NCBI GenBank assembly: GCA_934047225.1
Contig: OW203989.1
Span: forward strand, 6,237,977-6,301,976
Reading direction: 5' to 3'
Length of the DNA stretch: 64,000 nucleotides
Source of the DNA: Ypsolopha sequella
Lineage: Eukaryota; Arthropoda; Insecta; Lepidoptera; Ypsolophidae
Shown: in pieces, positions 33,780 to 46,258 of the stretch
How the letters are laid out: each line of letters begins with the position of its first letter
Position numbering within the stretch: the first letter of the stretch is position 1
Made by a program: the position numbers and the translations under genes
Notes under the pieces: model-generated
Told to the model about the DNA's origin: nothing
Databases searched by the model: none
The model's input: the letters and a program-made list of their open reading frames with translations, nothing else

Positions 33780-35590
33780 ATGACCATATTACAAATACTC
33801 GTACTTACCTAGAATAAAGCACGAATTTCGCTAAAAAAGTGATTCACCTTCCAGCTATCTGTGGAAACTTTAAATGACTAGCTAGAGTTAATTTAAGTTT
33901 TCTACTATTGTTATGAAATAGTCGCTAGTTTTCCAAAATAAGTAATAAATAAATAAATATTTCAAAACTGATTGAAACGAAACCAACAGACGCAGATACT
34001 AACCAGAAAAAAGCATATTTATTACATAAAGAAATTATAGTTCAAAATAATTCAAAAAAATTATATAATGTAGCCGCGATTTCAAAATAACAGTTAAAAA
34101 CAAAAGCGTTAGAGCAAGACTGAATTTTAGCATTGTGCAGCCCCTTAAATAACGTCAGTATATCGCTGTGCTATGAAAGACAGCAGGCGGACGTATTTGC
34201 ATCTCTATGTCTAATTTATCGTCCACTATTGTTCAATTTTCTTCCCCCATGTCGCATTCATCCAATTTTTCACGAGGTTTTCCTCAAGACATAATTTCTT
34301 AAATTGCATAATAGCTCGTGCATCATGTAGCCACATACATACCTATATGGTGGTCACACGTGAACCTTGGACGACTGAGGAAGAGGTACATGGCTGATCG
34401 TCACTCGACAGAATACAAAGGACAATAATAATTCTGCACCGTGGGAAATTCTGCGCGACCGTGGCACTCGCGACGGCTTCCTTTTGACGGCAGGGTTGAC
34501 AACGAACAAATACACATTATTTATTTAGGGTTTCAGTAGCTATTAGTCATCGAACTTTTTTGTGTTTTGTGATTGAGCAGAATATTTTGAAAAACTTACT
34601 AACAGTGCAATCACACCGTTTTGTGATGAGGGTGGTGATAAGCGTCGCCGAAGCCTGCCACCAGGTGGAGTGAAAGGATTTTCAGTTATTGAGTTTTGGT
34701 CAGTAGACGCTGTCTGGGTGCGCTGAGCGTATTTCGAGTAAATCAGTGGTTGTATACTTAGACAAAACAAAAGCGAAGACACGATACCCGGCTTCCCGCG
34801 CATGGACCTACAAATACAGGCCCATGGACCTGTATTTACTCGCTTCGTCTCGCTCGCGCTACTGTCGAAGCTCGTCGCTCTATCTCTTTCGTTCGGTGGC
34901 GCTCGTTCAAAAAGAGGTCCATTAAGAACGTACCGCATCTTCCTCGTTACTTATAATATATCAATGGTTGTATATCACTCGTGGAGATTCCTTTTTTGCA
35001 CCCCACTAAGAGGTTATACAGGTCAGTGCGTTCAAAAGGATGTACCTACACTACTTGAGTTTCGTGTTCGTATATTTTTCCAGCATAACAGTTGGCTGAG
35101 GAAGTTGTAATCTAGCTAGTAGCTGCAGATATACACAACGTACGACTCGGGAACTATAATGTACCTACATTATTTTGAATATACCTGTAGTGGAAGCCGT
35201 GGTAAAAATACCAAAGGAATCCTCCTTGCCAAATATAATTTATCGCTTAACGCAATTTCCCAGCTTGCCTAATTGAAATTATTTCTTAATTATTATGTTA
35301 AGTTTTTTTTAATTAGTTTAGTGGCAACCCTATACATCGTTTAATTTTCAATGCATTGAGGAGATACGCAAAAAATCTGCGAATGAATTCACGTAGAATT
35401 ATCATAATGGTGATAAACAGCCGGATCTCGGACACAAATAACTAAACATTTTGGGAATTTCAATTTGGAAGCTCCCAGTCGGTAAATTCCTTGGACGAAT
35501 AAAGTAAATTCTCATAGCTAAGATTCTTAAAAGATTAAAAAAAAAAAACGTGTACGTAGTAGTAGTTTTAGATCATAGTTTTCATTTTTA
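33780..35590. other. Intergenic DNA without recognised genes
   Basis: Short ORFs at 34543-34938 (-) and 34802-35110 (+) overlap each other on opposite strands and have no domain-like content. No splice-supported exon seen. Confidence 0.35.
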
Positions 35591-36078
35591 TGGTATACTA
35601 GCTTTTGCCCGCGGCTTCGCCCGCGTGGATTAAGTTTTTGTATAGTCGTATCGAAACTGTAAATATTTTTAGTTTTAGTAGTTGACCTGACTTTGATTTA
35701 GTGTATTTAAAGTGTTTTTGGTTCTCATCATCTCTAATTTGATCCCTATATAAAGTTTTTTTGGCGAGGCCGAAGAGCAAGACACGTTTCCGTCTTTTTT
35801 TTTTATTTTTATTTAATCCTGTTTTTGAATTTTTCAGGGACCTTGTTTTTTTATTTTTTATTTTTATTTGCATCATTATACTTTTACATTGTTTATTATG
35901 TTACTTAATTTTTTATTGAATATTATATTACACCTTTAATATCTTCATCTTTAATTTTATCTTTAATAAAATTGATACTGTTATTATAATTAATCAATGA
36001 AATTTTTATTTTATTTTTATTTTTTAGCGTATATAAAAATACATATTTATTTTCTTTTCTGGGGCACTGCTCGCTGCT

Positions 36079-36965
36079 TTACGTCTTGTTAGTTTGTGCC
36101 ACTGCTTTCATGACGTCGATGCAGTATTCGGCAAATTTCGGTCCTGAACTCTTACCCGCCAGGAGGGAGCTCCAGTTTGAGGTTTCAATGTTCATGTCCA
36201 ACTCAAGTTCGAGCTGCAGCCTCCTGGATCCGAACATTGGACATTCGTTCAGGATGTGTTCGATTGTCTGATCGACGTCTGGGGAGCAAGAGCAGCCTGG
36301 GTCGTCACGACATTTGAAGCGGTGAAGGTAGTGTGCGTTCCCGCCGTGACCAGTCCACGCTTGAGTGATCCAATATGAGACCCTAAAATTCACTATTGTT
36401 CGGAAAGACTGGCAAATGTCCGGGAAGAAAAGTTTGGTGATTCTGCCCTTCCCGGACGTGGAGTATTCCTCCCGCCAGATTTCTAGGGTTCGTTGGCGGA
36501 TCACTCTCCTGGCATATGACAGAGGGAATCTGTCATAATCTGCGGCTGTCTTTTTGTGTAGGGCGGCATGCTTAGCTAGCTCGTCGGCGCGCTCGTTTCC
36601 AGCAGTGCCAATGTGAGCCCGCACCCACCATAGCTTTATTTGGACGCCCTTTTCAGCCGCAACTGCCAGGTCTGCCCTGATGTCTGTCGCAAGGGGATGC
36701 GTGGAACGCGGGTTCGCAATTGCATCCAGGGAGGAGCGTGAGTCGCTAAGGATGTCTGCCTCCCTGAAGTGTTTGTCCTTCACCGTCAGCCTGATTGCCT
36801 GCCGCAATGCGAGAAGCTCCGACTGGTAAACAGTACAAAATGCTTCCAGTCGGAACTTCTTTGACAGCACCTCGATACCGTTTCGCCAGCATGTGAATGC
36901 ACATCCGACTTTGCCCTCGATCTTGCTGCCATCAGTATAGATACTGACCGGAGCGTTGGTTTGTC
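36079..36965 (-). pseudogene. LINE RNase H domain and C-terminal Cys/His region
   Basis: The - strand frame encodes VSIYTDGSKIEG (RNase H start, read upstream of the first Met), QSELLALRQAI, ILSDSRSSLDAI and WWVRAHIGTAGNERADELAK, so all RNase H catalytic positions are visible. Downstream come HYLHRFKCRDDPGCSC and TIEHILNECPMF, the Cys/His motif usual in R1/I-group elements. It is in a different frame from the RT ORF. The frame change is near 36960-36970, so at least one indel separates the domains. Confidence 0.85.
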
Positions 36966-38306
36966 TCCCGGCGCGTTGTCATCGAGATAATCCAATACCG
37001 TGTAGCGAACCCTCTGCCGAAGGGCAGGATGGGGCAGTTGGTAAAATGGTGTTCTAGACTCCACCAGACGGTCCCTCGCCTCCAGCAGGGGCTTGCCACG
37101 CTTCACGGCATATAACTCGGCCGCCTCACGCACCCGCAGCTCGATCGGGAGCAGCCTTGCAATCGTTATCGCTGAATCATAGGAGACGGTTCGGTATGCT
37201 TTAGCAATCTTTATAGCTATTAATCGTTGTTCCGACCTCAGACGCTTTATTATATATTTTTTGGACGTGCTATCAGCCCATACGTTCGCTGCGTAAAGAA
37301 GAATAGGCTCTACTGCGCCGATATACAGCTGCCTGACTATTTCGGAGTTAAGACCCCAAAAGGCCTTAGCGACCCGAGTCAGTCCCTTGCAAACGGTGGC
37401 AGCTTTATAGCAGACCATCTTGATGTGCTCCAGGAACGTCAAGTTCTTGTCGATCGTTAGCCCAAGTATTTTGACTTTGTCGACGGGTGGCAATAGGACA
37501 TTTGCCATTGTGATATGGGGCGTTGGAAAGTCTCTCTTTCCTGTAACAACCATCAAAGCGGTTTTATGCGGAGAAAACCTAAGTTTGTGTTCAATACCCC
37601 AAGTGGCTATTGAGTCTAATACTGGACTAACGATACACTCTAGCTCCTCTAGCGTGTCGGCTGAAGCTACTATGACTATGTCATCGGCAAAAGCTTGGAC
37701 GTGAAGTCCGCAGCCCTGGAGCAGTTCGAGGAGCGAGTCAATTACGACGTTCCACATCAACGGTCCACTTATACTTCCTTGAACGCAGCCCCGGGTTGTG
37801 GGTTTGGAGACAGTGACGCCAGCGTATGTAAGAGTGATAGACCTGTCAGATAAGTAGCTGTCTACCACGCTATACACATCCGCAGGACAGTTTTTAGCCT
37901 GCAGATGTGCCTTAATAAACGGCCACCAGGCGTGATCAAAGGCTCCCTCTATGTCTAGTGACACGAGAGCAACGATCTTTTTACTTACGTTTCTCTCGTA
38001 TTTCAGCAGGTCAACTAAATCATAGAGAGCATCCTCAGTTCCTCGCTGCGGCAAAAAGCCATACTGTCTGGCGTTTAGGTGACCTCGGGCTTCCAGGTGC
38101 CATAGGAGCCTGTTATTCCACAGCTTTTCGAAGACCTTTCCCATCACTGGAAGCAGGCCAATTGGTCGGTGGGCCCTTGGGTTTGCGTAGTCCTCTTTGT
38201 TAGGCTTAGGAAGAACACAAACTCGTGCCCGCTTCCAGTGTCTGGGAAAGAGTCCCACAGCCAGGCACCTATTAAAGACCGCGAGAAACAGCCTACAATT
38301 AGCCAT
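36965..38306 (-). pseudogene. LINE reverse transcriptase (partial)
   Basis: The - strand encodes FPRHWKRARVCVLPKPNK, HRPIGLLPVMGKVFEK, LVSLDIEGAFDHAWW, GCVQGSISGPLMWN and the AFADDIVIVA active site. The WGL....RQLYIGAVEPILLYAANVW region common to R1/LOA/I-group LINEs follows. The true frame ends near 36965, where translation shifts to RNase H; the ORF runs on out of frame to 36786. The RT begins abruptly, with no endonuclease, so the copy is 5'-truncated and not autonomous. Confidence 0.87.
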
Positions 38307-39358
38307 TATTGTTTCGTCTTTGCCGAGGCCGAAGCCCGAGCCGTTTTGCAGATCAACACAATTTTTTGTTCTCTGAATTAATCCTCTGCTAATGTGTAAC
38401 AGCTGTCTTTGATAACTGATTTAATCCCCTAGTATAGCATGTTTGGCGAGGCTGAAAGCCGAGCCGCATTTCCAGTTAACACTATCTTTTGTTTTCTAAT
38501 TAATTTTAATCATCTGCTTAAGTACTCGTATCATTGGAAGTCTTTGGCGAAGAAGAAGGCCGGGCTGCGTTTCCGAAAGACACCATTTTTTGTTCTCTGA
38601 ATTAATCCTCTGCTAAAAGGTCTTTGGCGAGACCGAAAGCCATGCCGCGTTTCCAAACGAAAATTTTTTTTGGTTATAAAGTAGCGTATGTCTTATTTCA
38701 GGTCTAGAACTACATTTAAAGCAGTTTCAGCCCTATCAGTTAGGGAGGTACGGTGTGAAGATGTGTATTACTTTTCTATAGGATCTTGACACCCAATTGC
38801 CTCTGAACTGATTAATGGGATAAAAAGTGGTCTACTATGTCCTATTCCAGGTCTAGAACTACATTTTTGCAAAGTTGAGCCTAATCGGTTTAGTAGGTAT
38901 GGCGTGAAGGAGTAACAGTACATCACTTTTCTATAGGAACTTGACAACCCATTGCCATCCTATGGGAACTAATTTATCGGATATAAAGTAGCTTTTGTCC
39001 TATTCCAGGTTTAGAACAACATTTGTGCAATGTTTCAACTCAATCGGTTCATCAGTTACGGCGTGAAAGAGTAACAAACATACCAACTTTATACAACTTT
39101 AACAACTTTATATCCATCCCAACTTTCACATTTATAATATTATTTGGATGTACCTTACATGAGAAGAGTGCATCCGCAAGACGAAAGAACATGAACTCAT
39201 CCCTTGAATTTTTATGGACATCAAAACACTCATTTTCTATTCCTTTTATTGGATTTAGAAAGTACTTACGTAAGTAAACACACTCCTCATACTTGCAATA
39301 TTTGTGAGATACATACATTAGGTCACTTCTAATTATATAGCCAAAAATACATACTTAA

Positions 39359-39453
39359 GACTCGGTAAGTGGTCAGTGACCCTTTTTGAGAAAAAACACA
39401 ATAAAAAGGTTAAAAGGGTCATTGCACCTTGGTCTTGACCACTTACCGAGTCT
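39359..39453. repeat. 95-bp hairpin repeat
   Basis: GACTCGGTAAGTGGTCAGTGACC...GGTCTTGACCACTTACCGAGTC inverted repeat. The arms resemble the inner part of the 23931 MITE (GATAAGTGATCAGTATC), so it may be a short relative. Confidence 0.5.
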
Positions 39454-39958
39454 CCCGTTTATACGGACGGACAGACGGACAGCCTAAATAACAAATTTAG
39501 TCATTTTACTTTGAAATTGAAGGACTTTCAGAAGACAACTTCATCCCCCTTTTCACCCCTTCGGGGTTGGATTTATCACAAACGCTGAGACACGTATAAA
39601 GTAATTTTCAATTGTCAGTCTAAACACAAAATTTAAAGTTCCTAACTTCGAAACAGACAAACTTTGTAATAAAGAACTTTCATACGAACTTTCATTTTTT
39701 TTACCGTCATCTAGACCTCGCCGAGCCCTTTTCTTAGAGTACCATGAACATGGGTCTAGCATCAGCCGTTTGGGAGATATGGGCCTGTAAAGTTCTTTCG
39801 GCAGACAGATCTCGTCGAGAACTTTTCCTAGACACCCATCAACATGGGTATAACTCGAGCCGTTTGGGCGATACAGGCCGTCTTTTGGCTTTTTTTGGCA
39901 TCCCGTGGTCCAACCCCTAGGGATGCACTATCTTCCGTTTAAAAGATATTTTGCTTGG

Positions 39959-40004
39959 ATATAGATAGATATAGATAGATAGATAGATAGACAGATAGAT
40001 AGAT
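39959..40004. repeat. (GATA)n microsatellite
   Basis: ATAGATAGATAGATAGACAGATAGATAGA tract. Confidence 0.85.
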
Positions 40005-40638
40005 TGTGGATATATAGATCGATAGATATCTCAAAAGGAAAAAATGGAACCCTAATAGGATCACTTGTGTGGCTGTCTGTCTGTCCGCCGGTTACAGCCG
40101 ATTTTCTCTGGCACACATACTTTCAAGAATTTTTATGTCCACTATATTAAATTGCAAAATCGATGCCATTTTCATAATAAACGTCCCAACAAACCATAAA
40201 AACGACACCCATATTTATATTTACACATTTCAACATTTAAACCCCATCGCACCCCAACAGGGGATGATGGTATTTCACGTCCACTACGTTGTATTTTAAA
40301 ATCGTAGTCGTTTTCATGATCAGCGACCCGATAAACCATACAAACGATACCCATGTTGATTTTCAGAATTTGTTACCCCATTTCCCCCTTTTAGGGGTTG
40401 AATTTTGAAAAAACCTGAAACACGTATTTACTCATTTATTGATAAGAGTACTCCTGTGAAGTTTCGAATAAAATAGTTTAACTTTTCTTGTTTCCCCATA
40501 CAAACTTTGGACCCCCGTTTCACCCTCTTAGGGGGTGAATTTTGAAAAATCCTTTCTTAGTGCACCCCTAGACCTCTAAAGTAACCTACTTGCCAAATTT
40601 GGAATCTCTAGACCCAACGGTTTGGGCTGTGCGTTGAT

Positions 40639-40692
40639 ATGTCAGTCAGTCAGTCAGTCAGTCAGTCAGTCAGTCAGTCAGTCAGTCAGTCA
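40639..40692. repeat. (TCAG)n microsatellite at repeat end
   Basis: About 13 tandem TCAG units following GGTTTGGGCTGTGCGTTGATATG, a combination I associate with the 3' end of a common lepidopteran retroelement. The upstream CCCCTTT..GGGTTGAATTTTG blocks at 39540-40560 belong to the same repeat. Confidence 0.75.
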
Positions 40693-40839
40693 GGTTCTTC
40701 TTTTATACATTTAGATAGAAGATAGATAATTTGATCATTTTTTTTATGATTTTTTAAACAATTTTCAGATATGACGTCACTTGGGGCATTTTAGGCATTA
40801 TACTGATTGTGATGTGTGATTGCCTTCTAAGCCCTAGAG

Positions 40840-43637
40840 CAGGGGTCGGCAACCGGCGGCCCGCGGGCCGCATGCGGCCCGTAGACTATCTCGGTGCGGC
40901 CCGCAAGCCTGAGGTCCGTAAGAAAAAAATACCGAAGCAAAAGGCCATATAAATTCACTAGAATTTATACGGCATGCTGCTGGGCCATGAGAGTATTCTT
41001 GAAAGCTCGCTCCCACGCGGGGTGATAAAAATGTACCTCTATTTCATTTCTTAAGAACTGTTTATCAAGACTGTGATGTTATGTATTGTTTCTACCGAAA
41101 ATAAATATTTGCTGTACTTATTCAATTCTTGGCAATTTCTTTTGCGTTTATCCGCCGCACGTGCTGCGGCGGGCGGCTCCTTTGAGACAATAGGTGGGGC
41201 GGCAGGCTTTGATTAGACGCAGGTGTGCGGCGGCGAAAAAATTCAAAGCGACCGGTTTTAGTTAAAATCACAGCCGCGCGAGGCTCTCGCCACATTCGGT
41301 TGTGGAAATTCGCCGGAAACTCACGTCTCATCTGGTTGCTAGCTACGCGTTTCGTTTCACCTTTCTTCCCTTCGCTGATAGCTTCTCACGCACGACGTAT
41401 GAGGTAAGTTGTATGCACTCGCGAGCATTTTGTTTTATTTTATTTACTGCTTGTTAATGTGAACCTTCAGATTGATGGGTAAATGTTATAAGGACGGGGA
41501 TAGTAGTTACATGACATGAAGTTAGTTACGAGTGTGTCATGTTTTAATTATTATTTGAATGTGGAGTTGAATTTGTAGGTGCTAACTGGAACATATAATT
41601 TTACAACGAATTTAATTTTTTTCATTATTGTTACAGAATAATTATATAAACATGGCTTCAAGAAAAAGGAAGATAGAAGAAGAAAAAAGAGTTTTTAACG
41701 AATTATGGACAGAATTATACTTTTTTATCGAGTTTAAAGGAAAACCGTTATGCTTGATTTGTCAAAAGAGTATTTCTGTAGTAAAGGAATATAACCTGAA
41801 GCGACATTACGACACTGAGCACAAAGCTAAATTTGACTGTCTTGAAGGAGAAATACGGAAAAGGAAAATTTCCACTTTGAAATCGTCATTACAAAATCAA
41901 CAAAACATATTTAAGGTTGTGGCAGACAACAGCGAATCGAATGTTCGGGCCAGTTACAGGGTAGCAGAGATTCTTGCAAAAAGTGGACGTCCGTTTACCG
42001 ATAGTGAATTAGTAAAAGAGTGTGTCTTAGCTATCGCAGAAGAAATATGCCCAGAGCAGAAAAAAATGTTTGAAAGTCTTAGTCTCTCTGCAAGAACTTG
42101 CACCCGACGTACTGAAGACTTGGGTGCTAATTTGTGTGAACAACTCCGGGATAAGGCGCAGTCTTTCGACTGCTTCTCTTTAGCGATGGATGAAAGTACG
42201 GACGTGTCGGATACAGCACAGCTACTCATATTTGTACGCGGCATTGACGAAAACTTTACTGTTTACGAAGAGCTTGTGAAAATTTGCAGTTTGAAAGGTA
42301 CAACTACGGGAGAAGATTTATTTCACCATGTGGAACAAGCTCTGGATTCATTGCAATTAAGCTGGGAAAAGTTAACAAGTGTCACTACCGATGGAGGCAA
42401 GAACATGAGCGGTCAAAACAAAGGTGTTGTTGGGAGAATCATCAGCAAAGTGAAAGATTCTGGATCTACTGTGCCATTGATTTTTCACTGTATTGTCCAT
42501 CAAGAGGCATTGTGCTCCAAAGTTATATCCTGGAAAGAAATAATGGATACTGTAACATCCACTGTTAATTTTATAAGAAGAAATGGGCTCACACACCGTC
42601 AGTTCCAAAAGTTTTTGGAAGATCTGGAAGCTGAACATGGTGACGTGGTTTACTACTGTGAAGTGAGGTGGCTCAGTCGAGGTGCCGTTTTGGAACGGTT
42701 TTTTGATTTGAGGAAAGAAATTGGCAACTTCATGGAGATGAAAGGAAAGCCAGTAGAAGAGCTTACTAACAAACAGTGGATTATCGATCTTGGTTTTTTG
42801 ACTGATTTGACTAAGGAACTGAATCAGCTCAACAAACGCTTGCAGGGAAAAAATAAATTGATTTGCGATATGTATACAGATGTACATTTGAAATGAAACT
42901 GAAACTGTTTATCAAGCATATTGATGAAAAAAAGCTTGACCATTTTCCTAATTGCAAGAAAGCCGTGGAAGAAGCTGGAGATAATTTTGTGTGGCAAAAT
43001 ATTACAATGAGAAACGTGTTAACACAACTACAAACTGAGTTTGTAAATCGATTCACCGACTTTAAAAAGAGCTCCCTTAACATGGAAATATTCCAAAACC
43101 CTTTTGCAATTGATATTAGTGAGGTACCAAGCAATTTGCAAATGAACATAGTAGATTTGCAAAGTAATAGCACACTTAAAACGGCATTTAAGGAAAGCAC
43201 TGACTTGATACAGTTCTACGGAGGTTTGAGTTCTGAAAACTTCAAAGAATTGAAAAAGTTTGCTCAGCAGATAATAACTATGTTTGGTAGTACATATTTG
43301 TGTGAGCAGACTTTTTCAATTCTCAACTACCGCAAAAATAAGAATTGTTCGCGGTTAACGGATGAACATTTAGACGCGATACTGCGCGTGTCTACTACTA
43401 AAATGAAAGCAGACGTTAAAAAACTTGCAAGTCAAATGCAGCCTCAAAAATCTCACTAGTTCTTACTTTTATGTTAGTATAGTAGTTCAATTAAAAAAGA
43501 CATAATTGTATGAATATATATGCGTTTTATTTCAAATATTAAAAATACATGCCCGAACATATAAATATAAGTGCGGCCCGCACTGATACTCTGGCAACAT
43601 ATGTGGCCCGGCTATAGCATAAGGTTGCCGACCCCTG
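40840..43637 (+). mobile_element. hAT transposon, 2798 bp, complete ends
   Basis: A perfect 8-bp target duplication CCCTAGAG (40832-40839 and 43638-43645). Terminal inverted repeats are CAGGGGTCGGCAACC and its exact reverse complement GGTTGCCGACCCCTG. Sub-terminal GCGGCCCGC and GTGGCCCGG motifs recur at both ends. One transposase gene has a probable 5'-UTR intron (41404-41636; donor GGTAAGTT, acceptor TTGTTACAG). The insertion splits a dispersed repeat that is also present at 23345-23815. Confidence 0.95.
41652..43459 (+). pseudogene. hAT transposase (GTF2IRD2/ZBED-like), one frameshift
   Basis: The start is the ATG at 41652 (MASRKRKIEEE), just after a strong splice acceptor. A BED-type zinc finger is visible (CLICQK...HYDTEH, residues ~35-60). 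The catalytic region has FSLAMDESTDVSDTAQL, TTDGGKNMSG, FHCIVHQEALCSK and VRWLSRG. A frameshift near 42880 puts TGA at 42894-42896, and the protein continues in another frame from TFEMKLKLF to the TAG at 43457-43459. The hAT C-terminal dimerisation domain is intact (MFGSTYLCEQTFSILNYRK). Only this single defect separates the copy from an intact ~600-residue transposase. Confidence 0.9.
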
Positions 43638-43645
43638 CCCTAGAG

Positions 43646-45015
43646 CATGAACAACGCCACATTTTCGTGGTTTCGTTTAAACTTTAAAGAAATTCGGACT
43701 CTCCTTGTATTGAAAAAAAATATTTGATTTATTGATCTTTTATCTAGAGATACTACTTATAAACAATGTATTAAGATTTATACTTTTGTAAAAAAAAAAT
43801 GTTTTCCATCTTTTTTTTTGGCTTTCAAACGTTCGTTTCAAGAACGCAGGTAAGAGACTAAAAGTGTTCCGTGTAAGAGACCAACCTGATATTTTTTATA
43901 AAATAGGTAATAGAAATATGAAGGAATTCTACTTAATCCTTAATTCACTACATGAGTCCCACGGACTCACATTGAAAATTCAAATCTTCATATTTCGTAT
44001 ATTAAAACTGGTAGATCCCTCCCCGTCTCCGTGCCAGTACCTTCTTGTTCTAGCAGTGGTGACGCGAACGACGCGAAGCCATGAGGAGTGAGGACGCGCC
44101 CACGTAGCACTTATGAGTTATTACCTCAGAATAATATTCTGAGGTTATTACGCTGAGTCCCCGGACTCATACTCGAGCCCTGTGACAGCTGTCAGCGCTA
44201 TACATATTTGAGCATGAGAAAGAGAGTTAGAAATACAAATTGTGTAGCGCTGTCCTGCTGTCACAGGGCTCAAGCTACATTATACGGACTATAGTGAATT
44301 GTGTTAAGATTTTTTTTTTGTTGTGATGTCGATATTGTTAGTACATTGTGTGTATGTTTTTTTACATTGTATTTTTTTGGAAAAAGGACAAAGAAAACCA
44401 ACCTCTGCTGCAAATGTGTGAAGCCAATATGCTTGGCTTGCTCAAAAAATATACGCTGCGTATAAACAGGGGTAGAGATACCCATTGCAAGTTTTTTAGT
44501 TTTGTATGGAAGAATGTCTTTTTATTTTGATTTTTGTACTAATTTAAGTTGAAAAGACAGGCAATTATTTTTTTCAGGAATTTTGTTTGTGTTATGTAAG
44601 TTTAAAATAACAAAGATTTTTTGCGAGTGTTAAGTTGATTTTTTTAATTTTCAACGTGATCTCGAAAGTGTTCCTCATTTTGCAATTTTTTACTAATTGT
44701 TAAGAAAATAACATTAAAAATAATATATATAAACGTTGAAAAATATTCGTTTTATTTCAGAAAAAAAAAACAAATTAAAAGTGTGATTCCCTGGGATTCA
44801 TACTAGGTAATTACGTAAGTATATTTAACTTAGTGAATTGAGGGTAAAATCCAATTTCTTTTTTCTACAAAATATTTTAGTATTAGCTAAAAACACACCA
44901 ATTTGTCGTTTCGCTCCGTGATCATTAAAAGAGGCCAATGAGCCAACATATAATCGCCTCTATCAAAGGTCTTTGCCATTGGACTTATTGTACTGGACGG
45001 GTACTAAAATAAAGT
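43646..45015 (+). repeat. Unknown dispersed repeat, copy split by insertions
   Basis: Continues the sequence interrupted by the hAT element and matches 23345-23815. Roughly 900 bp between about 43925 and 44840 has no counterpart in the other copy and is a second insertion. Confidence 0.6.
44173..44274. mobile_element. Short palindromic element within the second insertion
   Basis: CTCGAGCCCTGTGACAGCTGTCAGCGCTA pairs with TAGCGCTGTCCTGCTGTCACAGGGCTCAAG. A separate perfect hairpin (TACCTCAGAATA/TATTCTGAGGTTA) lies just upstream at 44118-44146. Confidence 0.55.
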
Positions 45016-45019
45016 TGCT

Positions 45020-46258
45020 AGACTTAAGATGTTCGTCAGTCATCTAATTCCTCAATTTACTTTTACGAACATTATTGTTGAAAACACCTGCTCACAGATG
45101 TATGAAGGAAGAATCAAATATAAAGTTAGGGAATTTGAGACTTGGTAAACTTCCCTGTACCAGGTGTCTCAAGAATTTGATGTTGTATTTTCTAGGAGTC
45201 CTGTTGCAGAATAAAAATATAAAAAATGTTCCAAAAATAACTTTTTATTGGTAATCTATAATACATTCTTGTATATCGAATAATTATTTAAATATATTAC
45301 ATGACGAAGTATAGCTCTTTTAATTAAGTACAATAAAATGACTTCAGCCTGACGGCCTTTGGAATACATGATAAGATTAATTTATTATTACATAAAATTA
45401 ATGCAAAAATATGTACCAAAATACAAATGAAAAATTTATTTATGTATTAGCACCTTATTTTTTATATGTATAGGTAAGTATTATGCAAATTAAAGAATGG
45501 AAAAATACGCTGATGGCTTATTAAAACAACATCGAAAAATATCGTAAATGATATTTTGTTTATGGAAATAACGATACTATTTATAACATAATACGAATTC
45601 CAAACAAACAAAATATATTATTCGAGTAATCTGATAAGTTCGTGTTACATTTTCTTAAGAAACCACAATACATGCTGCTATTATGTAAAACTAACGCAAT
45701 ACAACGTGGACACTAAAATATCACCCAGTTTGGGTTACAAAAAATAAATGATTATAAAAAAAAAAACATTAAATACCAATGAATTTATTGTACTATAACA
45801 AATAACTGCTTATTTTTTATAATTTTTACGCAGTTATAATAATATATTTTTCATAACACATATTAGATTTAAATATATTTTAGCAATAAACTAATATTTT
45901 GGTGGTTAAAATACATTGGAATGTGATTTTAAAAGAAAGCGTTTACATTTCTAATAAAATATTCGAGCTTCATAAACATTTCTAACAAGATATACAAAGA
46001 TAACTAAAATTACTTACAGAATAATATAATTATTTGACTAAAATGAAAATAGAAGTAAAATCTACTGATTATGCGGATAATAACATGCATTTTACAGTTA
46101 CTAAATCAACATTTTGTGCCCTAGCAATCCTATTCTCATTTCAATCTTATCTTTTATAACCTAAAGTCTATTTCAGATCTAAAATGGATGGAATACGTTT
46201 CGTTTATTGAGGTACATATCATAAATACGTGCAATGGTGGTTAGACCATAAGCTAGAC
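45020..46258 (-). other. AT-rich stretch, possible 3' UTR of the - strand exon at 46259
   Basis: Largely unique-looking AT-rich DNA. On the - strand AATAAA-type signals occur (for example at about 45242). No ORF. It could be the long 3' UTR of the exon ending at 46259. Confidence 0.35.

Larger units (their letters stand above)
36030..38340 (-). mobile_element. R1/LOA-type LINE, 5'-truncated
   Basis: A - strand retroelement with an A-rich tail at its low-coordinate end (poly-T-like tract 36000-36030 on +). It carries a partial reverse transcriptase and a complete-looking RNase H plus CCHC-like tail. The 5' end, including the endonuclease, is missing. Exact ends are uncertain because the host repeat is itself repetitive. 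Confidence 0.78.
35598..39145 (+). repeat. Lepidopteran ACTAGCTTTTGCCCGCGGCTTCGC repeat, interrupted by a LINE
   Basis: It opens CTAGCTTTTGCCCGCGGCTTCGCCCGCGTGG at 35598 and closes near 39145 with CCCAACTTTCACATTTATAATATTA, which I know as the two ends of a very common lepidopteran repeat. Between them are repeated ~100-bp units with GGCGAGGCCGAA-like cores (about 35762, 38320, 38447, 38549, 38627). Three units with AAAGTAG..TATGTCCTATTCCAGGTCTAGAAC follow (about 38680, 38835, 38990). The 36-38.3 kb LINE sits inside. The class is unresolved. Confidence 0.6.

Noticed and set aside
34543..35110. Overlapping ORFs of 131 and 102 codons on opposite strands
   Set aside because: No splice support, no recognisable motifs, and the two overlap in a locally GC-richer patch.
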